Origin: Dyella amyloliquefaciens
Lineage (GTDB): Bacteria; Pseudomonadota; Gammaproteobacteria; Xanthomonadales; Rhodanobacteraceae
DNA: 64,000 nt
Assembly (NCBI RefSeq): GCF_004296575.1
Contig: NZ_SAYT01000005.1
Location: 186,001-250,000, forward strand
Direction of reading: 5' to 3'
A program made the translations under genes and the position numbers. Every line of letters starts with the position of its first letter. Positions within the stretch are counted from its first letter, which is position 1. This document shows positions 10,664 through 19,362 of this stretch, piece by piece. The notes under the pieces were generated by a model. The model made no database searches. It was given only the letters and a program-made list of their open reading frames with translations, and had not been told where the DNA came from.

Positions 10664-12337
10664 TCAGACAGCTTCCGGATGCAGGTAGTGGTGCACCGCC
10701 TGGATCACCACCGAACCCTCGCCGACCCCGGAGGCCACGCGCTTGACCGAGCCGGCGCGCACGTCGCCCACGGCGTAGATGCCCGGCCGGGTGGTGGCAT
10801 ACGGCGATTCGAGCAGATGTCCTTCGGCGCAACGACCGGTCAGCACGAAACCCTTCTCGTCCAGCGCAAGGCAGTCCCTCAGCCAGTCGGTGTTCGGCTC
10901 CGCGCCGATCATCACGAACATGTTGCCCGCCTCGCACGCCGTGAGCTCACCGCTGTCGCGGTTGCGCCAGACGATCTGCTGCAGGCGGGGATCGCCGTTG
11001 AGCCCCACCACTTCGCTGCGCGCATGCAGCGTGATGGAAGGCGACTGCGCGATGCGCTGCACGAGGTAGTCGGACATGGTGGCTGCCAGACCGTTGGCAC
11101 GCACCAGCACATGGACGTGCCTGGCGATGCGCGACAGGAAGACCGCCGCCTGCCCCGCCGAATTGCCGCCACCTACCACCACGACTTCTTCGTTCGCGCA
11201 CAACTGCCCTTCCATCGCCGTCGCCGCGTAGTGGATGCCTTCGCCTTCGAAGCGCGCATAGCCGGGCACATCCAGTTTGCGGTAGCGCGCGCCAGTGGCG
11301 ACGATGACGACCCGCGCAGTGACCATCTGCCCATCGTCCAGCCGCAACCGGTAGGGCTGCGCGCTGCAGTCGACACTCGCCGCCTGCCGGGACACGGCCA
11401 GACGCGCACCGAACTTCTGCGCCTGCGCCTGCGCGCGCCCCGCCAGTGCCTGGCCTGAGATGCCGGTGGGAAAGCCCAGGTAGTTTTCGATCTTCGACGA
11501 CGTACCGGCCTGCCCGCCCGGCGCCATGCCTTCGAGCACGATGGTTGAGAGTCCCTCGGATGCCGCATACACGGCCGCGGCAAGGCCCGCCGGCCCGGCG
11601 CCCACGACGGCCACGTCGTATATGTGATCCGCGTCGATGACTTCGGTGAGCCCGAGTTCATCCGCCAGCTCGGCCGTGCTGGGGTTCTGCAGGAAGCATC
11701 GCTCGGGACAGATCACCACGGGCAACTGCTCGCGACGAAGCTGGAAGCATTCGATGAAACCTTCGGCATCGGGATCGAGCTCGGTATCGATCAACCGATG
11801 CGGATAGCCATTGCGCACGAGGAAGCGCTCGATGCGCAGCGTGTCCGCGCTATGCCCCGGCCCCACCACCACGACGCCGCCATAACCCATGCGGATCAGG
11901 CCCACGCGCCGCAGGATGAAGGCACGCATGATGATCTCGCTGATATCCGCCTCGGCGGCCACCATGCGGTGGAAATCCGCGGCGTGCACGCGGATCACGC
12001 GGCTGTCCATCGCAGCGCGCGCCGATGCCATGACGGCTCGACGATTGAACATGTTCATCTCGCCGCTGAACTGGCGCGCGGAGTACATGGTGAAGACGTT
12101 GGGATGACCATGCTTGTCGAGATCGAAAATCTCGACGAGGCCATCCAGCACCAGGAAAAAATCCACGCCACGTTCGCCGCGCTGGAACAGCACGGTGCCT
12201 GCCGCCACATGCTCCTCATGCCCGTACGGGGCGATGCGTTGCACCATGGACGGATCCAGGCGCGGAAACATCTGCTCCTTGCGGTTCATCGGATCCGTCG
12301 GGTCGTAGACGACCTCGGGCGCAGACTGCTCGGACAT
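10664..12337 (-). CDS. cNMP-binding/glutaredoxin-like/thioredoxin reductase-like fusion
   Basis: A 557-residue multidomain flavoprotein. Residues about 30-140 form a cyclic-nucleotide-binding jelly roll ([19 protein letters not shown]). Residues about 160-230 look like a thioredoxin-fold module ([15 protein letters not shown], then ELADELGL). From 241 to the end is a thioredoxin-reductase-type FAD/NADPH unit with GAGPAG (246-251) and GGGNSAG (389-395). The redox-active CxxC of true thioredoxin reductase is replaced by YAAT (370-373), so it should not reduce thioredoxin in the classical way. The start at 12337 has GAGG seven bases upstream. Ligand-regulated NAD(P)H oxidation is my inference; the real substrate is unknown. 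Confidence 0.88.
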   Translation of the reverse strand: MSEQSAPEVVYDPTDPMNRKEQMFPRLDPSMVQRIAPYGHEEHVAAGTVLFQRGERGVDFFLVLDGLVEIFDLDKHGHPNVFTMYSARQFSGEMNMFNRRAVMASARAAMDSRVIRVHAADFHRMVAAEADISEIIMRAFILRRVGLIRMGYGGVVVVGPGHSADTLRIERFLVRNGYPHRLIDTELDPDAEGFIECFQLRREQLPVVICPERCFLQNPSTAELADELGLTEVIDADHIYDVAVVGAGPAGLAAAVYAASEGLSTIVLEGMAPGGQAGTSSKIENYLGFPTGISGQALAGRAQAQAQKFGARLAVSRQAASVDCSAQPYRLRLDDGQMVTARVVIVATGARYRKLDVPGYARFEGEGIHYAATAMEGQLCANEEVVVVGGGNSAGQAAVFLSRIARHVHVLVRANGLAATMSDYLVQRIAQSPSITLHARSEVVGLNGDPRLQQIVWRNRDSGELTACEAGNMFVMIGAEPNTDWLRDCLALDEKGFVLTGRCAEGHLLESPYATTRPGIYAVGDVRAGSVKRVASGVGEGSVVIQAVHHYLHPEAV

Positions 12338-12466
12338 GCGAAACCTCGTCATGGCATCGGCCCGGCGTGGCGCTGCCAGGCGCTTCCTGGAGTCATCTCG
12401 GCGCGTGCAGCGGGGCTGCGCACGGCGCTCTTCGCATCGTGCGCCCGCTGGCGTGTCGCTCGCAAG

Positions 12467-13378
12467 TCAGGTCGAAGACGCCTGCATGGCACCCGTAATC
12501 GACTTGACGAGGCGTTCACGAAACCAGGCATGCGCCGGGTCGTCGTCCTTGGATTCGTGCCAGTAGGCCAGGATCGGTATCGCCCTGATGCGTATCGGCA
12601 GCGGTTGCAACGCCATGGGCAGCACGGGCTTCAGATGCTCGGCATAAGCCTTCGGCACGGTCAGCAGGAGATCGCTGGCGACGACGATCTGGCATGCCGC
12701 GAAATAGTGCTGCGCCACCATGCGGATCTCGCGGAACAGGCCGTTTTGGCCGAGCAGGGTATCCAGCGCGTTTGCCTCGCCCAGCGGCGAGACGATGACG
12801 TGTTGCGCGACGAGGTAGTCCGCCCGCGACAGTTGCCGGGCGAACGGGTGATCCCGACGCATCGCCACCACCAGCGTGTCGTCGAGCAGATGCTGGTGCG
12901 CGATGCGCGGACCGGCACGCAGGGGGCGATCGACCATGAAATCCAGCGAGCCGCCGCTCAACTCACGTTCCATCTCGTCGGCTGCCACGCGGCGGCTGAC
13001 CAGGCGTACGCCGGGCGCCTCGCGACCGATCTCCGCCACCAGCCGCGGCAGGGCGATGGACTCCAGGATGTCGCGAAAGCCGATCGCGAATTCCATCTGC
13101 AGGCTTGCCGGAGTGAACGTGGCCTGCGTGTGCGCGCTGGCCAGCAGTCCCTTCAGGTGCGACTGCACCGCGGGCATCATCGCGCGCACCTTGTCGGTGG
13201 GCAGCAGCCGGTTGCCCTGCCGCACGAACAGAGGGTCTCCCAGCTGATCGCGCAGTCGCCCCAATGCGTGGGTGACCGCCGGCTGGGTCAGGTGCAGGGC
13301 GCGTGCCGCGGCACTCACGCCGCCATGGGTATAGATGGCGTCGAGCACGCGGAACAGGTTGAGATCGATGCGGTCCAT
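12467..13378 (-). CDS. LysR family transcriptional regulator
   Basis: A 303-residue LysR-type regulator with an N-terminal winged helix-turn-helix (NLFRVLDAIYTHGGVSAAARALHLTQPAVTHALGRL region, residues 4-40) and a C-terminal ligand-binding domain. The start at 13378 (MDRIDLN) is the usual family start; an ATG 12 codons upstream is also in frame, and neither has a strong Shine-Dalgarno sequence. It is divergent from the acyl-CoA dehydrogenase operon, with a 102-base shared promoter region, which strongly suggests that it controls that operon in response to a pathway intermediate. The helix-turn-helix resembles the NodD/SyrM-like branch. Confidence 0.9.
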   Translation of the reverse strand: MDRIDLNLFRVLDAIYTHGGVSAAARALHLTQPAVTHALGRLRDQLGDPLFVRQGNRLLPTDKVRAMMPAVQSHLKGLLASAHTQATFTPASLQMEFAIGFRDILESIALPRLVAEIGREAPGVRLVSRRVAADEMERELSGGSLDFMVDRPLRAGPRIAHQHLLDDTLVVAMRRDHPFARQLSRADYLVAQHVIVSPLGEANALDTLLGQNGLFREIRMVAQHYFAACQIVVASDLLLTVPKAYAEHLKPVLPMALQPLPIRIRAIPILAYWHESKDDDPAHAWFRERLVKSITGAMQASST

Positions 13379-13480
13379 ATCGGCAAGGCATTCATGGAAT
13401 TGATGACCTGCCATAAAGCATATTCATTTCAATCATTGGATGTCACCGGCGTAGGCTGCGACGGAATCAGGAGAACCGTT

Positions 13481-14710
13481 ATGGACTTCACCGTTTCCGA
13501 TCGCACCCAGGCATTGGCCGAACGCCTCAACCGCTTCATGCGCGAGGAGATCGCCCCCGCCGAGGCCGTCTATGCCGCCCAGCTCAGCGGCAGCGCCGAC
13601 CACCGCGACTGGCGCCAGCCCGTGGTGATGGAGCAGCTGAAGGCCAAGGCACGCGCCGCTGGCCTGTGGAACCTGTTCCTGCCGGATCTCGAAGGCGGGC
13701 CGTGCCTGAGCAATCTCGAGTACGCGCCGCTGGCCGAGATCATGGGCCACTCGTTCATCGCGCCCGAGGTGTTCAATTGCAGCGCGCCGGACACCGGCAA
13801 CATGGAAGTGCTGCATCGCTACGGCTCTCGCGCACAGCGCGAACGCTGGCTGCAACCGCTGCTCGACGGCGAGATCCGCTCCGGCTTCGCGATGACCGAG
13901 CCGGACGTGGCCTCCTCCGACGCCACCAACATGCAGGCCACCGCGCGCATCGAAGGCGACGAGGTAGTGCTCGATGGCCGCAAGTGGTGGACCACCGGAC
14001 TCGGCCATCCGCACTGCCGCTTCGTGATCTTCATGGGCCTGAGCGACGCGGAGGCCGAACCGCATCGCCGCCACAGCATGGTGATCTGTCCGCTGGACGC
14101 ACCGGGCGTGCATATCGAGCGCATGCTGCCGGTGTTCCACGATTACGACGAACCCTCGGGCCACGGCGAACTCAGCTTCAGCCATGTGCGCCTGCCGGTG
14201 GAGAACATCATCCTCGGCCCGGGACGCGGCTTCGAGATCGCGCAGGGTCGCCTCGGTCCCGGTCGCGTGCATCACTGCATGCGCGCCCTGGGCGCAGCGG
14301 AACGCGCCTTGTCCCTGCTCTGCCAGCGTGCGCAATCGCGCGTCGCGTTCGGCAAGCCCTTGCTCAAGCTCGGCGGCAACGCGGACATCGTCGCGAACCT
14401 GCGCATGGCGATCGAGCAGGCGCGGTTGCTCACGTTGAAGACGGCGTGGACGCTCGACACCCAGGGCCCGAAGGCGGCGCTCAGCCTGATCTCCCAGATC
14501 AAGGTGGTGGTACCCGCCGTGGCGCAACAGGCCGCCGATGCAGCCATCCAGATCCACGGCGGCGCCGGCCTCAGTGACGATTTCCCGCTGACCCAGCTGT
14601 TTGCCTACGCACGCGTGCTGCGCCTCGCGGACGGCCCCGACGAAGTGCATCGCGCCGTCATCGCCAAGCTCGAAGCCAAGGCGCAGCTCGCACGGGAGCA
14701 CCACGCATGA
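13481..14710 (+). CDS. Acyl-CoA dehydrogenase, ACAD10/11 type
   Basis: A 409-residue acyl-CoA dehydrogenase. It has AMTEPDVASSDATNMQ in the FAD loop, the central GRKWWTTGLGHP block and the C-terminal QIHGGAGLSDDFPLTQLFA and ADGPDEVH, all typical of the ACAD10/ACAD11 branch rather than the YEGT-type beta-oxidation enzymes. In that branch, the dehydrogenase works with an aminoglycoside-phosphotransferase-like kinase on 4-hydroxyacyl-CoA esters. The kinase gene here overlaps by 4 bases (ATGA). The start at 13481 follows AGGAGA. It is the first gene of the operon divergent from the LysR regulator. The exact acyl chain is unknown. Confidence 0.92.
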   Translation: MDFTVSDRTQALAERLNRFMREEIAPAEAVYAAQLSGSADHRDWRQPVVMEQLKAKARAAGLWNLFLPDLEGGPCLSNLEYAPLAEIMGHSFIAPEVFNCSAPDTGNMEVLHRYGSRAQRERWLQPLLDGEIRSGFAMTEPDVASSDATNMQATARIEGDEVVLDGRKWWTTGLGHPHCRFVIFMGLSDAEAEPHRRHSMVICPLDAPGVHIERMLPVFHDYDEPSGHGELSFSHVRLPVENIILGPGRGFEIAQGRLGPGRVHHCMRALGAAERALSLLCQRAQSRVAFGKPLLKLGGNADIVANLRMAIEQARLLTLKTAWTLDTQGPKAALSLISQIKVVVPAVAQQAADAAIQIHGGAGLSDDFPLTQLFAYARVLRLADGPDEVHRAVIAKLEAKAQLAREHHA

Positions 14711-15774
14711 CCGCCATCCCCGACCAGGCCCGCGCGGTACGCGAAGAGGATGCGTTCGACGTCGCGCGCGTCGACGCGTTCCTCAAGCAACACATCGATG
14801 GCCTCGACGGGGTGCCGACGGTGAAGCAGTTTCCCGGCGGCGCCTCCAACCTCACCTATTTGCTCAGCTACGCGAACCGCGAACTGGTGCTGCGTCGCCC
14901 GCCGCGCGGTGCGAAGGCCAAATCCGCGCACGACATGCTGCGCGAGGCGCGCGTGATGGACGCGCTGAAGCCGAGCTATCCCTACGTGCCAGCGATCCTC
15001 GCGCGTTGCGACGACGCGGAAGTGATCGGCCAGGATTTCTATGTGATGGAGCGCCTCAATGGCACCATCCTGCGCCGCGACCTGCCGCCCGAACTGGGGC
15101 TGGACCACGACGGCGTGCACCAGCTCTGCCTCGGCTTCGTGGATCGGTTGATCGACCTGCATCGCGTCGATACGCAGCAACCGGCCTTGCGCGAACTCGG
15201 CAAGGGCGAGGGTTACATCGCGCGCCAGGTGGCCGGCTGGAACGAACGCTGGCGACAGGCGGCGACTGATGGCTCCGACCCCTGTGAGGATGTGATGGCC
15301 TGGCTGGCCGCAAGCCAGCCGCCTCATGACAACGCGAGCTGCGTGATCCACAACGACTACCGCTTCGACAACGTCGTGCTGGCACCGGACAACCCGCTGG
15401 ACATCATCGGCGTGCTGGACTGGGAAATGGCTACCATCGGCGATCCGTTGATGGATCTCGGCGGCTCGCTGGCCTATTGGGTGCAGGCGGACGACGACAA
15501 GGTGTTCCAGTCGTTTCGTCGCCAGCCCACGCATGAGGCCGGCACGCTCACTCGCGCGGAAGTCGTTGCGTATTACGGCGAGCGCAGCGGCCTGGATGTC
15601 TCGCGCTTCGGCTTCTACGAAGTGTTCGGCCTGTTCCGCCTGATGGTGATCATCCAGCAGATCTACCGACGCTACGCGCTGGGCCAGACCACCAATCCGC
15701 AATTCGCCGGCTTTGGCGACGCCGCGCGTTACATGGGCATGCGCTGCCGTCGCCTGATTGCGGCCGAAGGCTGA
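14707..15774 (+). CDS. APH-fold phosphotransferase, ACAD10/LvaA type
   Basis: A 355-residue kinase of the aminoglycoside phosphotransferase fold. The catalytic loop VIHNDYRFDNVVL (about residues 215-228) and the magnesium-binding VLDWEMATIGDPLMDLGG (about 236-253) are intact, while GGASNLTYLL near 40 forms the nucleotide-binding strand. Genes of this type paired with an acyl-CoA dehydrogenase phosphorylate 4-hydroxyacyl-CoAs (LvaA in Pseudomonas levulinate catabolism; ACAD10/11 in animals). That role is inferred from neighbours, not antibiotic resistance. The ATG overlaps the stop of the upstream gene, implying translational coupling. Confidence 0.9.
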   Translation: MTAIPDQARAVREEDAFDVARVDAFLKQHIDGLDGVPTVKQFPGGASNLTYLLSYANRELVLRRPPRGAKAKSAHDMLREARVMDALKPSYPYVPAILARCDDAEVIGQDFYVMERLNGTILRRDLPPELGLDHDGVHQLCLGFVDRLIDLHRVDTQQPALRELGKGEGYIARQVAGWNERWRQAATDGSDPCEDVMAWLAASQPPHDNASCVIHNDYRFDNVVLAPDNPLDIIGVLDWEMATIGDPLMDLGGSLAYWVQADDDKVFQSFRRQPTHEAGTLTRAEVVAYYGERSGLDVSRFGFYEVFGLFRLMVIIQQIYRRYALGQTTNPQFAGFGDAARYMGMRCRRLIAAEG

Positions 15775-15777
15775 GCC

Positions 15778-16467
15778 ATGGCTGAGCTGTTGTTGATACG
15801 CCACGGCCAGGCCAGCTTCAGCGCCGAGGACTATGACCAGCTGTCGCCGGTGGGCGAACGGCAATCCGTACTGCTGGGCGAGTGGCTGGCCGAGTGCGGG
15901 CCGATGCCGGAGCAGATCGCGATCGGGCCACGTGTGCGGCACCGCGATACCGCCGAGCATTGCCTGCGCGCCGCGGGCGTGTCACCGCCTTCACTGCTGC
16001 TGCAAGGACTGGACGAAGTCGACCACCACGAGCTGCTTGCACGCCTGCGCCCGGACCTCGCCGCGCCGGGCGCACTGCGCGCCGCCGTGAAGCAGAGCGA
16101 CGATCCGCACCGCGCCTTCCAGCGCCTGTTCGTCGAAGCACTCGATCGCTGGTCGAGCGGCGAATACGACGCCGAGTACAGCTGCAGCTGGGCCACGTTT
16201 CGCACTAACGTACTCGCCGCGTTGCAGACCCTGGCCGAGCATCCGGCCCGGACCATCTGGGCGTTCACCTCCGGCGGCCCTATCGCCGTGATCGCCAGCG
16301 CCCTGCTGGATACGCCGCCGGCGCAGGCGTTCCGCCTGAGCTGGCCGCTGGTGAACACCGGCGTGACGCGGGTTCGGCTAGGTTCGCGCACATCGACGCT
16401 GGTGACCTACAACGCGTGGCCACACCTGGAACGCACAGGCGAGGCCGGGCTGATGACATTGCGATGA
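15778..16467 (+). CDS. Histidine phosphatase family protein
   Basis: A 229-residue protein of the phosphoglycerate mutase/acid phosphatase fold. The phosphoacceptor motif LLLIRHGQAS (residues 4-13) is present. The second half has AFTSGGPIAVIASALL where canonical members have a histidine before the GG, so the usual second catalytic histidine seems to be absent. The start lies 3 bases after the stop of the kinase gene, so it belongs to the operon. It may act on phosphorylated acyl intermediates made by its neighbour; this is inference only. It is cytoplasmic. Confidence 0.85.
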   Translation: MAELLLIRHGQASFSAEDYDQLSPVGERQSVLLGEWLAECGPMPEQIAIGPRVRHRDTAEHCLRAAGVSPPSLLLQGLDEVDHHELLARLRPDLAAPGALRAAVKQSDDPHRAFQRLFVEALDRWSSGEYDAEYSCSWATFRTNVLAALQTLAEHPARTIWAFTSGGPIAVIASALLDTPPAQAFRLSWPLVNTGVTRVRLGSRTSTLVTYNAWPHLERTGEAGLMTLR

Positions 16468-16497
16468 GCCTCACCTTTCCTCCTCGCCCAACCTCCC

Positions 16498-16624
16498 GTC
16501 ATTCCCGCGAAAGCCGGAGGCGCTTTATAACAGCCGAAGGCTGGTCATCCAGTGTCTTTCCCGTCACAACGGTCGGCAAGGGCGCGCGCCAAGTCGCTGG
16601 ATTCCGGCTTTCGCCGGAATGACG
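16498..16624. repeat. Intergenic inverted repeat (cattcccgcgaaagc type)
   Basis: CGTCATTCCCGCGAAAGCCGG at the left and its near-complement CCGGCTTTCGCCGGAATGACG at the right enclose about 80 bases. This class of imperfect palindrome is common in xanthomonad and beta-proteobacterial intergenic DNA. It separates the histidine phosphatase and the first SDR gene, and as it does not look like a terminator the operon may read through. Confidence 0.7.
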
Positions 16625-16661
16625 ACTCACCAATCTTTAGCAGTTCCAAGGAAACTCACCC

Positions 16662-17432
16662 ATGACCGCACCGAATCCGTTCGACCTCACCGGCAAGATC
16701 GCCATCGTCACCGGCGCGAGCCGCGGCATCGGCGAGGAAATCGCAAAACTGCTGGCCGCACAGGGTGCGCACGTGGTCGTCTCTAGCCGCAAGCAGGCCG
16801 ACTGCCAGGCAGTGGTCGACGCGATCGCGGCCGCGGGCGGCTCCGCCGAAGCCATCGCCTGCCATATCGGCGAGATGGAGCAGATCGCATCGCTGTACGA
16901 ACAGGTGGAAAGCAGGCATGGGCGCCTCGACATCCTCGTCAACAACGCCGCCACCAATCCGTTCTTCGGTCACATCCTCGACACCGAGCCGTCGGTGTTC
17001 CAGAAGACGATCGACGTCAACATCCGCGGTTACTTCTACATGTCCACGCATGGCGCGCGCCTGATGGTGAAGAACGGTGGCGGCTCGATAATCAACGTCG
17101 CCTCGGTGAACGGTGTGGTGCCCGGTTTCCAGCAGGCCATCTATTCGATCACCAAGGCCGCCGTCATCTCGATGACCAAGGCGTTTGCGGTGGAATGTGC
17201 CGAACAGGGCGTGCGCTGCAACGCGCTGCTGCCGGGCCTGACCGACACCAAGTTCGCCTCGGTACTGGTGAACACACCGGCCATCCTCAAGCAGGCGCTG
17301 GCACACGTGCCGATGCGCCGCGTGGCCCAGCCGTCCGAGATGGCCGGCGCCGCGTTGTATCTCGCCTCCGATGCCGCTTCGTACACCACCGGCTCGGTGT
17401 TGAACGTCGATGGCGGCTATCTCAGCGTTTGA
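16662..17432 (+). CDS. SDR family NAD(P)-dependent oxidoreductase
   Basis: A 256-residue classical short-chain dehydrogenase/reductase. The nucleotide-binding glycine motif TGASRGIG (residues 19-26), the NNA motif (LVNNAATNP, about 87-95), the catalytic serine region INVASVNG and the YSITK segment (Tyr and Lys of the active site) are all visible. The C-terminus GSVLNVDGGYLSV is usual. It should interconvert a hydroxy- and keto-acyl or alcohol/ketone pair in the same catabolic operon as the acyl-CoA dehydrogenase and kinase. A second SDR gene starts 16 bases downstream. The substrate is unknown. Confidence 0.9.
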   Translation: MTAPNPFDLTGKIAIVTGASRGIGEEIAKLLAAQGAHVVVSSRKQADCQAVVDAIAAAGGSAEAIACHIGEMEQIASLYEQVESRHGRLDILVNNAATNPFFGHILDTEPSVFQKTIDVNIRGYFYMSTHGARLMVKNGGGSIINVASVNGVVPGFQQAIYSITKAAVISMTKAFAVECAEQGVRCNALLPGLTDTKFASVLVNTPAILKQALAHVPMRRVAQPSEMAGAALYLASDAASYTTGSVLNVDGGYLSV

Positions 17433-17448
17433 ACCCAGGGGAACAGGC

Positions 17449-18237
17449 ATGACTTCACCGCAACACCTGCGCGCTGCCGGCAAGCGCGCCTTCATCACCG
17501 GTGCCGCGGGCGGCCTGGGTTCGGCCATGGCGCGCATGCTGGCCCGCCACGGCGCCAAGGTGTTCCTCACTGACCTCGACGGCGATGCTGCTTCGGCGCT
17601 GGCCGACGAGATCAACCGCGAGGCGGGCAGCCAGGTCGCCTGGTCCGCACCGCAGGATGTCCGCGACGAATCGAACTGGGAACGCCTGCTGGCGGAGGCT
17701 GCGCTGGCGATGGGTGGCATCTCGGTACTGGTGAACAACGCCGGCATCGGCTCGCTGGGCGCGATCGGTGCCATCGAGCTGAAGGAGTGGCGTCGCGTGA
17801 TGGGCGTCAACGTGGAAAGCGTGATGCTTGGCTGCAAGCATGCGATGCCCTATCTGCGCGACGCGCAGCCCGCCTCCATCATCAACATCTCCTCGCTGGC
17901 CGCCTTCAAGGTTGATCCGGATTACACGGCCTACAACACCTCCAAGGCGGCGGTCGCAATGCTCACCAAGTCCGTGGCCGTGGACTGCGCGCGGCAGAAG
18001 ATCGACGTGCGCTGCAATTCGATCCACCCCGCGTTCATTCGCACCGGCATCATTACGCCCTTCTTCGACGCCCTTGGCGAAGACGAAGCCACGCGCAAGC
18101 TGGTGCGCGGCATTCCCCTGCGTCGACTCGGCGATCCCGACGATGTCGCCTACGCGGTCCTTTATCTCGCTTCCGACGAAAGCCGCTACGTCACTGCCGC
18201 CGAGCTGGTGCTCGATGGCGGCGCGTGCGCTGTCTGA
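17449..18237 (+). CDS. SDR family oxidoreductase
   Basis: A 262-residue classical short-chain dehydrogenase. It has TGAAGGLGSAMARML as its nucleotide loop (residues 15-29), LVNNAGIGS in the middle, INISSLAAFK with the catalytic serine, and YTAYNTSKAAV with the Tyr-x3-Lys pair. The start at 17449 lies shortly after the stop of the preceding SDR, so they are most probably translated from one mRNA. The sequence has the cut of 3-hydroxyacyl/3-beta-hydroxysteroid-type SDRs, but the substrate cannot be assigned. It and the upstream SDR are clearly different in sequence, so they are not a recent duplicate. Confidence 0.9.
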   Translation: MTSPQHLRAAGKRAFITGAAGGLGSAMARMLARHGAKVFLTDLDGDAASALADEINREAGSQVAWSAPQDVRDESNWERLLAEAALAMGGISVLVNNAGIGSLGAIGAIELKEWRRVMGVNVESVMLGCKHAMPYLRDAQPASIINISSLAAFKVDPDYTAYNTSKAAVAMLTKSVAVDCARQKIDVRCNSIHPAFIRTGIITPFFDALGEDEATRKLVRGIPLRRLGDPDDVAYAVLYLASDESRYVTAAELVLDGGACAV

Positions 18238-18254
18238 TCCACGGAGTTATCGCC

Positions 18255-19271
18255 ATGACTTACACGAACCGCCAACTGCTGTTGAAGACCCGCCCGGAAG
18301 GCCTCGTCAGCCAGGACAACTTCGAGCTGCGCGAAACGGCCACGCCTGAACTCCAGGACGGCCAGGCGCTGGTGCGCGTGCTGTACCTGTCGATGGATCC
18401 CACCAACCGGGTGTGGATGAGCGACGTGCCCCAGTACATGCCGCCGGTCGCCATCGGCGAAGTGATGCGCGGCATCGGCATCGGCCGTGTCGTCGCCTCC
18501 AAGGCCAGCCACTACGCCGTGGGCGATCTCGTGCAGGGCCTCGTCGGCTGGCAGGACTACGCCGTGCTGGACGAAGGCAAGAAGGACTACTGGGCGAAAC
18601 TGCCGCCCAAGCCGCCGGTCGCATTGCCCACCCTGCTCGGCGCCTGCGGCTTCAGCGGCATCACCGCGCATTACGGCCTCACCGAGATCGCACCGGTGCA
18701 GGCCGGCGAAACCCTGGTGGTGTCGGCCGCAGCCGGCTCGGTGGGTTCCATCGCCGGCCAGATCGGCAAGCTGCGCGGTGCGCGCGTGGTCGGCATCGCC
18801 GGTGGCGCGGAGAAGTGCCGCCACCTGGTCGATGACCTCGGCTTCGATGCCGCTGTCGACTACAAGGCTGAGGACTTCAAGCAGCAACTCGCGGCAGCCA
18901 CGCCTGACGGCGTGCACGTGAACTTCGAAAACGTCGGTGGCCCGGTGATGCGCGCGGTGCTTTCGCGCATGGTCAACGGCGGTCGCGTCGCGTTGTGCGG
19001 ACTCATCGCCAACTACGCCAGCGGCGGCAAACCTTCCGACGACTACAGCGTCATCATCGTCAAGCGCCTCACCGTCCGCGGCTTCCTCGCCTTCGATTAC
19101 AAGAACCAGCAAGGTGCCGTGCAGGACCTGGTCGGCTGGGTGATGAGCGGGAAGATCAAGGCAGGCGAAACCGTCGCCGATGGCCTGGAAAACGCACCTA
19201 CCGTGCTCAATCGGCTGTTCGATGGCAGCCACACGGGCAAGCTGGTGTTGCGCGTGAGCGAAGACGGCTGA
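18255..19271 (+). CDS. NADP-dependent oxidoreductase, MDR/CurA family
   Basis: A 338-residue zinc-independent medium-chain reductase. The N-terminal NRQLLLKTRPEG, the central YLSMDPTNRVWMSD and LGACGFSGITAHYGL, and the nucleotide loop AAAGSVGSIAGQIGKLRGARVVGIAGG define the leukotriene B4 12-hydroxydehydrogenase/CurA/YncB group, which reduce conjugated enones with NADPH. The ATG at 18255 has GGAG eight bases upstream. It is the last gene of the plus-strand run. It probably handles an unsaturated intermediate of the operon's pathway; this is an inference from position. Confidence 0.9.
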   Translation: MTYTNRQLLLKTRPEGLVSQDNFELRETATPELQDGQALVRVLYLSMDPTNRVWMSDVPQYMPPVAIGEVMRGIGIGRVVASKASHYAVGDLVQGLVGWQDYAVLDEGKKDYWAKLPPKPPVALPTLLGACGFSGITAHYGLTEIAPVQAGETLVVSAAAGSVGSIAGQIGKLRGARVVGIAGGAEKCRHLVDDLGFDAAVDYKAEDFKQQLAAATPDGVHVNFENVGGPVMRAVLSRMVNGGRVALCGLIANYASGGKPSDDYSVIIVKRLTVRGFLAFDYKNQQGAVQDLVGWVMSGKIKAGETVADGLENAPTVLNRLFDGSHTGKLVLRVSEDG

Positions 19272-19362
19272 GCTACGGCGCGACGCGTGACCCGGAGCAT
19301 GAAGTCGCCTCCGGGTTACGCAAGCATTCGACTCGGCGTCCGCCCCGCTTGCGCGGGCACGA

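Noticed and set aside
11624-13480. Upstream extension of the ACAD10/11-type dehydrogenase frame to a 1028-residue protein
   Set aside because: The first 619 residues are antisense to the thioredoxin-reductase-like and LysR genes and have shadow composition. The ATG at 13481 has a strong ribosome binding site and gives the normal family length.
14707-15774. APH-fold gene as an antibiotic resistance determinant
   Set aside because: Overlap with an ACAD10/11-type dehydrogenase gene and sequence type point to acyl-CoA metabolism rather than aminoglycoside phosphorylation.
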